The position numbers were made by a program, and so were the translations under genes. This document shows positions 18,152 to 21,237 of a stretch of DNA of 21,237 nt, piece by piece; position 1 is the stretch's first letter; every line of letters starts with the position of its first letter. The notes under the pieces are model-generated. The model saw nothing but the letters and a program-made list of their open reading frames with translations. It did not search any database and was not told the origin of the DNA. Source of the DNA: a virus; IMG/VR virus record IMGVR_UViG_3300024344_000152, positions 1 through 21,237 of that record; one strand, 5' to 3'.

Positions 18152-18629
18152 TTTGGATCTGTTTATAATTAGCAGGATGCTGAATAGTTATATCTGGAAC
18201 ATCTAAATCAGAATTGATAATAGATTCAATAGTGTCTGCTACGTCTTGATAAGAGATACTTGGTAATGTTCTGTGTCGCATTAATCCTAAATTAAGAGTA
18301 GATACTTTACAAACCTTATTAGAATTGTATACAATGTTATTTGTATAATGATTCAATGCGGCTTTCTGAGAAGCATAGAGATAACCTTTAGATATATTAG
18401 GCTGAGAAGCTCTTGAAGAAATATTAATTATGTGCTTGTCTGTTTGCTTACGCCATTTATTAAAATATAAATCTAATAATTCAACCTGTTTAAAATCTTT
18501 ATGTTCACAGTTAATGAGTATGTTATCTTCTACTGGTTCTTCCAGTAATTTATAAACGCTATAATACTTAGCGTCTTTAAAGTATTTACTTAGGTATACT
18601 GCTAGTCCGTATGTTCCTGATATTATCAT
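18117..18629 (-). CDS. Minimal short-chain dehydrogenase/reductase-like protein
   Basis: The 170-aa protein is short compared with the usual ~250 aa of SDRs, yet shows the order of SDR landmarks: a reduced dinucleotide loop SGTYGLA (4-10), a strand NILINCEH in the place of the NNAG motif (36-43), the catalytic serine in INISSRAS (68-75), the catalytic Y85-x3-K89 in YASQKAALNHY, and a strand STLNLGLM (109-116) where PG is expected. The usual helices between strands appear trimmed. Its start overlaps the stop of the radical SAM gene as ATGA. It may reduce or oxidise a nucleotide sugar or a modified product of its neighbours. The glycine-rich loop is weak, so cofactor binding is uncertain. It could instead be a non-enzymatic relic of the fold. 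Confidence 0.68.
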   Translation of the reverse strand: MIISGTYGLAVYLSKYFKDAKYYSVYKLLEEPVEDNILINCEHKDFKQVELLDLYFNKWRKQTDKHIINISSRASQPNISKGYLYASQKAALNHYTNNIVYNSNKVCKVSTLNLGLMRHRTLPSISYQDVADTIESIINSDLDVPDITIQHPANYKQIQNAKRAKKFSNK

Positions 18630-19513
18630 ATGTTATTCATAATTAAATCAAAAGATTTTTTTCCAAACAACGTACCATCAACACTACATTTATTACAAGG
18701 AGACATCTCTCTGTTTCCTTTAGCTAGTTTGCGTCTGATTTTATTCATAGGCTTACTAAACCAAACATCTTCTAGGGTTTGTTGTTGTAAGTTTCCAACT
18801 ATATGTTCTCTTCCCCAATCATTAGAGCAGAAAAGAACATCCCCATTCCAGTCAACAAACATTTTATAGAACGGATAGTGGCATGGTTTTCCTTTCAATG
18901 CTTCTACCTCACTCTTATCAATACCAATCCAATCAATAGTTCCGCTACGATTGTTAAGAAACAATCCATAATCTTCTTCGCTATAGTGCATTCTATATTT
19001 ATATTTGGAGCCATCAAAATGTTTCATTTGATCTTGAAAGATTTTTATTTGTTCTATGCCATCATATAAATTTATATAAAGCAAGTCGAGTCCGCTATTA
19101 AATAATCTTTTAGCATAGTCTGTTGTAAGTTTGTCTCCGTTTGTATTACATTCAAGAGTAGCGTCTGGTAAGTATAGGCGGAAACGAAATATAATTTCAG
19201 GGAATTTAGGATTAAGAAAATTTTCTCCGAACCCACTAAAAGAAATCTTTCCTTTATAATTATTTCTTCCTAGTTCTTTTGCAATAGCTTCTGCACCTTT
19301 GGGTGTCATGTGTAAGTTTCTATTTGGAAATACTTCTGGGTCGTGTCGGGGACAAAAGACACAGGTACGATTACAAAGTTCTGTGGTGTTTACTTCCACA
19401 GTAAGAATAGAGTCAAGAGGTTTTACTTCTTTAATTTTATTAAAGTGTTTTTCTTCTTGCTTTTTTCTGTGTTCGAGAAAACTTATTTTATTGTGTTGTG
19501 TACTCTGAGCCAT
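18626..19513 (-). CDS. Radical SAM enzyme with SPASM/twitch-like C-terminal domain
   Basis: The 295-aa product is called from ATG at 19513. An upstream in-frame TTG (19552) would only lengthen the overlap with the GT8-like gene. The radical SAM cluster motif is C47-x3-C51-x2-C54 (CNRTCVFC), followed by SGFGENFLNP (93-102), equivalent to the GGE/GEP SAM-binding motif, and ECNTNG (121-126). The C-terminal region has four cysteines, C211, C229, C273 and C276, in CHYPF, GDVLFCSNDWG and PCNKC contexts. This fits a SPASM/twitch domain holding one auxiliary 4Fe-4S cluster. The enzymes of this class act on peptides, sugars or aminoglycoside-like substrates. Its position between glycosyltransferase genes suggests a glycan or peptide substrate. 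The stop overlaps the SDR-like gene. Confidence 0.85.
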   Translation of the reverse strand: MAQSTQHNKISFLEHRKKQEEKHFNKIKEVKPLDSILTVEVNTTELCNRTCVFCPRHDPEVFPNRNLHMTPKGAEAIAKELGRNNYKGKISFSGFGENFLNPKFPEIIFRFRLYLPDATLECNTNGDKLTTDYAKRLFNSGLDLLYINLYDGIEQIKIFQDQMKHFDGSKYKYRMHYSEEDYGLFLNNRSGTIDWIGIDKSEVEALKGKPCHYPFYKMFVDWNGDVLFCSNDWGREHIVGNLQQQTLEDVWFSKPMNKIRRKLAKGNREMSPCNKCSVDGTLFGKKSFDLIMNNI

Positions 19514-20172
19514 TCTTCTGCGTAATCTACATTTGTATAATCTTTTAACCAAGGACCGCCATCTGTAAAGTGTACGGCTCTAGGTATCCTTGTATAAGGA
19601 AGATCTTTAAAATTATAATAACCTACTAGCATGTTGTATGCAACAGGAAGTTCTCCTATTTGATCATCACTATCTAACCATTTAAATCCATGCAGGTTTC
19701 CTGCTTCTGTTGTACTAACATAATCAATATTTAATCGTTTACATTTTTCATTATTAAAGTACATAAGACTTGACCAATACTTTTTATCGTAAGGTCTATT
19801 TGTTTTATCCATCATCTTACCATGAGGACGTGTAACTAATTGAGGATGCTTAACTACATGGACTGCATGGTCATCTTCACAACATATGCTTGCGTAATCA
19901 GCAATCTCTTCAGGATCACAGCGCCAAAGAAAATCAACATCACAAAATAAAGCATGACCTTTAAAGTTGCAGAGGTGAGGAACGAGGAAACGAGTGAACG
20001 CAAAGTCTGTAGACTCTCCTTGAACTGGTCGGTAATACATCTTAGCATTTTCTAAATCTTTTTTTATCAATGGTATAATTTCATGTTTGTTATTCGATCT
20101 ATTTTCAATAGAGCGTTTACAAACTTCATAAACTTCGGGGTAATAAGAATCGTAACCTATAAAAATTTTCAT
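19483..20172 (-). CDS. GT8-like glycosyltransferase (GT-A fold)
   Basis: The 229-aa protein begins MKIFIGYDSYYPEVYEVC, the usual nucleotide-sugar-binding start of this family, and carries the metal-binding DVD motif at 78-80 in HALFCDVDFLW. STDFAFTRFLVPHLC (54-68), YWSSLMYFNN and the NLHGFKWL region match the conserved layout of small GT8-like or 'putative glycosyltransferase' proteins found in bacteria and phages. No membrane segment is seen. It starts inside the stop of the 46-aa gene (ATGA overlap) and overlaps the radical SAM gene by about 30 bases. It probably transfers a hexose or similar sugar in the cytoplasm. Donor and acceptor are unknown. Confidence 0.83.
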   Translation of the reverse strand: MKIFIGYDSYYPEVYEVCKRSIENRSNNKHEIIPLIKKDLENAKMYYRPVQGESTDFAFTRFLVPHLCNFKGHALFCDVDFLWRCDPEEIADYASICCEDDHAVHVVKHPQLVTRPHGKMMDKTNRPYDKKYWSSLMYFNNEKCKRLNIDYVSTTEAGNLHGFKWLDSDDQIGELPVAYNMLVGYYNFKDLPYTRIPRAVHFTDGGPWLKDYTNVDYAEEWLRVHNTIK

Positions 20173-20309
20173 TCTTCTTTTTCCTTTTCTTCCATTCCTT
20201 TATTTAAAATATCTAAGATTTGCTTTTGATCTTCAATAGGTAAAGACCAAAAGAATCCTAGTATGTCTACGATTTTAGAGTCGTCACTCTTTTCAGGGGG
20301 TGAAGTCAT
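20169..20309 (-). CDS. Small acidic protein or peptide (46 aa) inside the modification operon
   Basis: The frame opens with ATG at 20309, preceded by AGGAG with five bases of spacing, the clearest ribosome binding site in this operon. It reads MTSPPEKSDDSKIVDILGFF, then WSLPIEDQKQILDILNKG, and ends EEKEKEE. It has no cysteine, no signal peptide and no membrane segment; the central part looks like one or two amphipathic helices with a Phe-Phe-Trp core. It overlaps the upstream oxygenase by 17 bases and the downstream glycosyltransferase as ATGA. Because it sits among modifying enzymes it could be a carrier or adapter peptide, or a substrate, but nothing in the sequence proves this. Confidence 0.6.
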   Translation of the reverse strand: MTSPPEKSDDSKIVDILGFFWSLPIEDQKQILDILNKGMEEKEKEE

Positions 20310-21036
20310 AGTATCTCCTGTCTAATGGTTTTTTATTTCCTTCTCCTAAAGGAATCGAAATAGATATTCTCGGTCCTTGAGGAATTGCTTTGTGATAAAG
20401 TCCAGTAGGTATATAAATCATATCTCCTACTGTCAATGTTTCATCATATCTTAATTGCATTTCTTTTTCTTGTTGTGCTGTTAAATTAGCAGGAGCATTC
20501 TTTCCTGCAAATACTCTATAAACTTTCCATCTTACTTTTCCTATGGCATGGACAAGAAAGTTATTATCACTATCTCTATGACAAGGGAATGTTAAAGCAT
20601 TCTTAATTGGTGAACAATATAAATGTGCGTCCGCCGCACTACCTTCAAACTGTCGCTCAACCGCACCGGAAAGAGCAGACATAGCAGGACTTATTAAAGA
20701 TGCTTTAGTTAATATAATACTACATCCTTGATTCCAGAGTTCGTGTATATATTTTTTATCAAAGTAATCTATCCTAGACCAACTAGGTTTCCTGCCTTTA
20801 TATGCGTTATTTTTTTCCATGCAAAGCTTTCCTTCAGGTGTAATTATTTGAAGTCCTGATACTGCTCTATCATTATGTATATAATCAGAAAGCTTTTCCC
20901 AAGTTATTATCTGGCTCATAATATCTTTGCGCATATCATTTGCTTTCACTATGAGAGGTTGTTTATTTTTATAATTACCTATAAACTCATCAACTGATAG
21001 GGGATGTATTAAGTCTGCAAAACTTATATCATACAT
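20293..21036 (-). CDS. JmjC/cupin-type 2-oxoglutarate Fe(II) oxygenase
   Basis: The 247-aa protein has the cupin-like fold pattern of JmjC hydroxylases (bacterial ROXA/YcfD-like or Cupin_4/Cupin_8 class). An iron-binding H153-x-D155 lies in TFPCHRDSDNNFLVHAIGKVRW, and the distal histidine is H215 in GDMIYIPTGLYHKA. The strand pair RWKVYR and RISISIPLGEG fits the barrel. An N-terminal helical part (HPLSVDEFIGNY ... QPLIV) resembles the 'fish-hook' lead-in typical of these enzymes. They hydroxylate proteins or small molecules using 2-oxoglutarate and oxygen. The first codons overlap the stop of the upstream partial gene by eight bases. The substrate is unknown; the adjacent 46-aa protein or glycan products are candidates only by position. 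Confidence 0.82.
   Translation of the reverse strand: MYDISFADLIHPLSVDEFIGNYKNKQPLIVKANDMRKDIMSQIITWEKLSDYIHNDRAVSGLQIITPEGKLCMEKNNAYKGRKPSWSRIDYFDKKYIHELWNQGCSIILTKASLISPAMSALSGAVERQFEGSAADAHLYCSPIKNALTFPCHRDSDNNFLVHAIGKVRWKVYRVFAGKNAPANLTAQQEKEMQLRYDETLTVGDMIYIPTGLYHKAIPQGPRISISIPLGEGNKKPLDRRYYDFTP
20315..20319 (-). promoter_or_regulatory. Strong Shine-Dalgarno sequence deciding the 46-aa gene
   Basis: AGGAG on the minus strand lies five bases before the ATG at 20309. It is within the end of the oxygenase gene, so it marks an independent translation start and is the main support for the 46-aa frame. Confidence 0.6.
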
Positions 21037-21237
21037 CCTTATATACCTTAGCGTCTAGTTCTATTTCTAATTTATTATGTATCTTATAAAATTCTTCTTT
21101 TGCTACACGAGTAATTGTTTGTAGTGTAGAATATGTAATTGGATTTAATTTAGATTCTATCACAGAGATGTCTGCAATACTTTGCTCAGTTGTAATTTTA
21201 CCTTTAGGATCAATAAGAACACTATAGCTTATTACGT
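21029..21237 (-). CDS. C-terminal end of an unidentified protein, start outside the window
   Basis: On the minus strand the frame is open from the right edge (first full codon at 21235) for 68 residues to a TGA that overlaps the oxygenase start. It reads VISYSVLIDPKGKITTEQSI, then ADISVIESKLNPI and a charged helical end (KLEIELDAKVYKDV). No family is recognised. The overlap shows it belongs to the same operon. Confidence 0.6.
   Translation of the reverse strand, partial: VISYSVLIDPKGKITTEQSIADISVIESKLNPITYSTLQTITRVAKEEFYKIHNKLEIELDAKVYKDV

Overview
This window looks like part of the genome of a tailed bacteriophage (Caudoviricetes), most likely marine and from an A+T-rich host background. 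The sequence shows densely packed, often overlapping genes, low G+C with A/T-ending codons, very large virion-type proteins, a three-helix holin, and phage-style auxiliary genes: a small heat-shock protein, a SAM methyltransferase, glycosyltransferases, a radical SAM enzyme and a 2OG-Fe(II) oxygenase. I infer the marine setting from the resemblance of several proteins to families I associate with marine podoviruses and myoviruses of SAR11 and cyanobacteria. The holin resembles the gene-transfer-agent 3-TM family, which hints at an alphaproteobacterial host. Tail type and host are not proven by the sequence.

Positions 1-11541 (+ strand) hold five long, nearly contiguous genes that look like virion or ejection proteins: a 5'-truncated Gln/Asn-rich coiled-coil protein with a poly-glycine tract; a protein with a very lysine-rich amphipathic N-terminus; a small acidic protein; a 653-aa protein; and a 1899-aa multidomain protein with an ADP-ribosyltransferase-like domain of the 'polyvalent protein' type and a LysM domain near its C-terminus.

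Positions 11545-13745 (+) form a block of small genes. A good sigma70-like promoter with an extended -10 lies just before a 3-TM holin. Then come three very small proteins with one predicted membrane segment each, a methyltransferase whose reading frame has no ATG at its true N-terminus, a structured hairpin, and an Hsp20-type chaperone. No endolysin enzyme is visible.

Positions 13774-17441 (+) hold three overlapping or adjacent genes for apparently exported or membrane-anchored proteins. The first is a signal-peptide protein with a ~170-residue Asn/Thr/Ser tract. The second is a signal-peptide protein with a nidogen-like beta domain, Cys repeats, a Glu-rich segment and a Ser/Thr-rich segment. 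The third is a membrane-anchored coiled-coil protein.

Positions 17438-21237 (- strand) form a tightly coupled convergent operon, read right to left: an unknown partial gene, a JmjC/cupin oxygenase, a 46-aa protein, a GT8-like glycosyltransferase, a radical SAM/SPASM enzyme, a minimal short-chain dehydrogenase-like protein and a GT29 (sialyltransferase-like) glycosyltransferase. Every junction overlaps. The two strands meet with overlapping stop codons and no visible terminator. The minus-strand operon is the best candidate for an undescribed system. It is a plausible glycan- or protein-modification pathway, and the low-complexity exported proteins next door are possible but unproven substrates.
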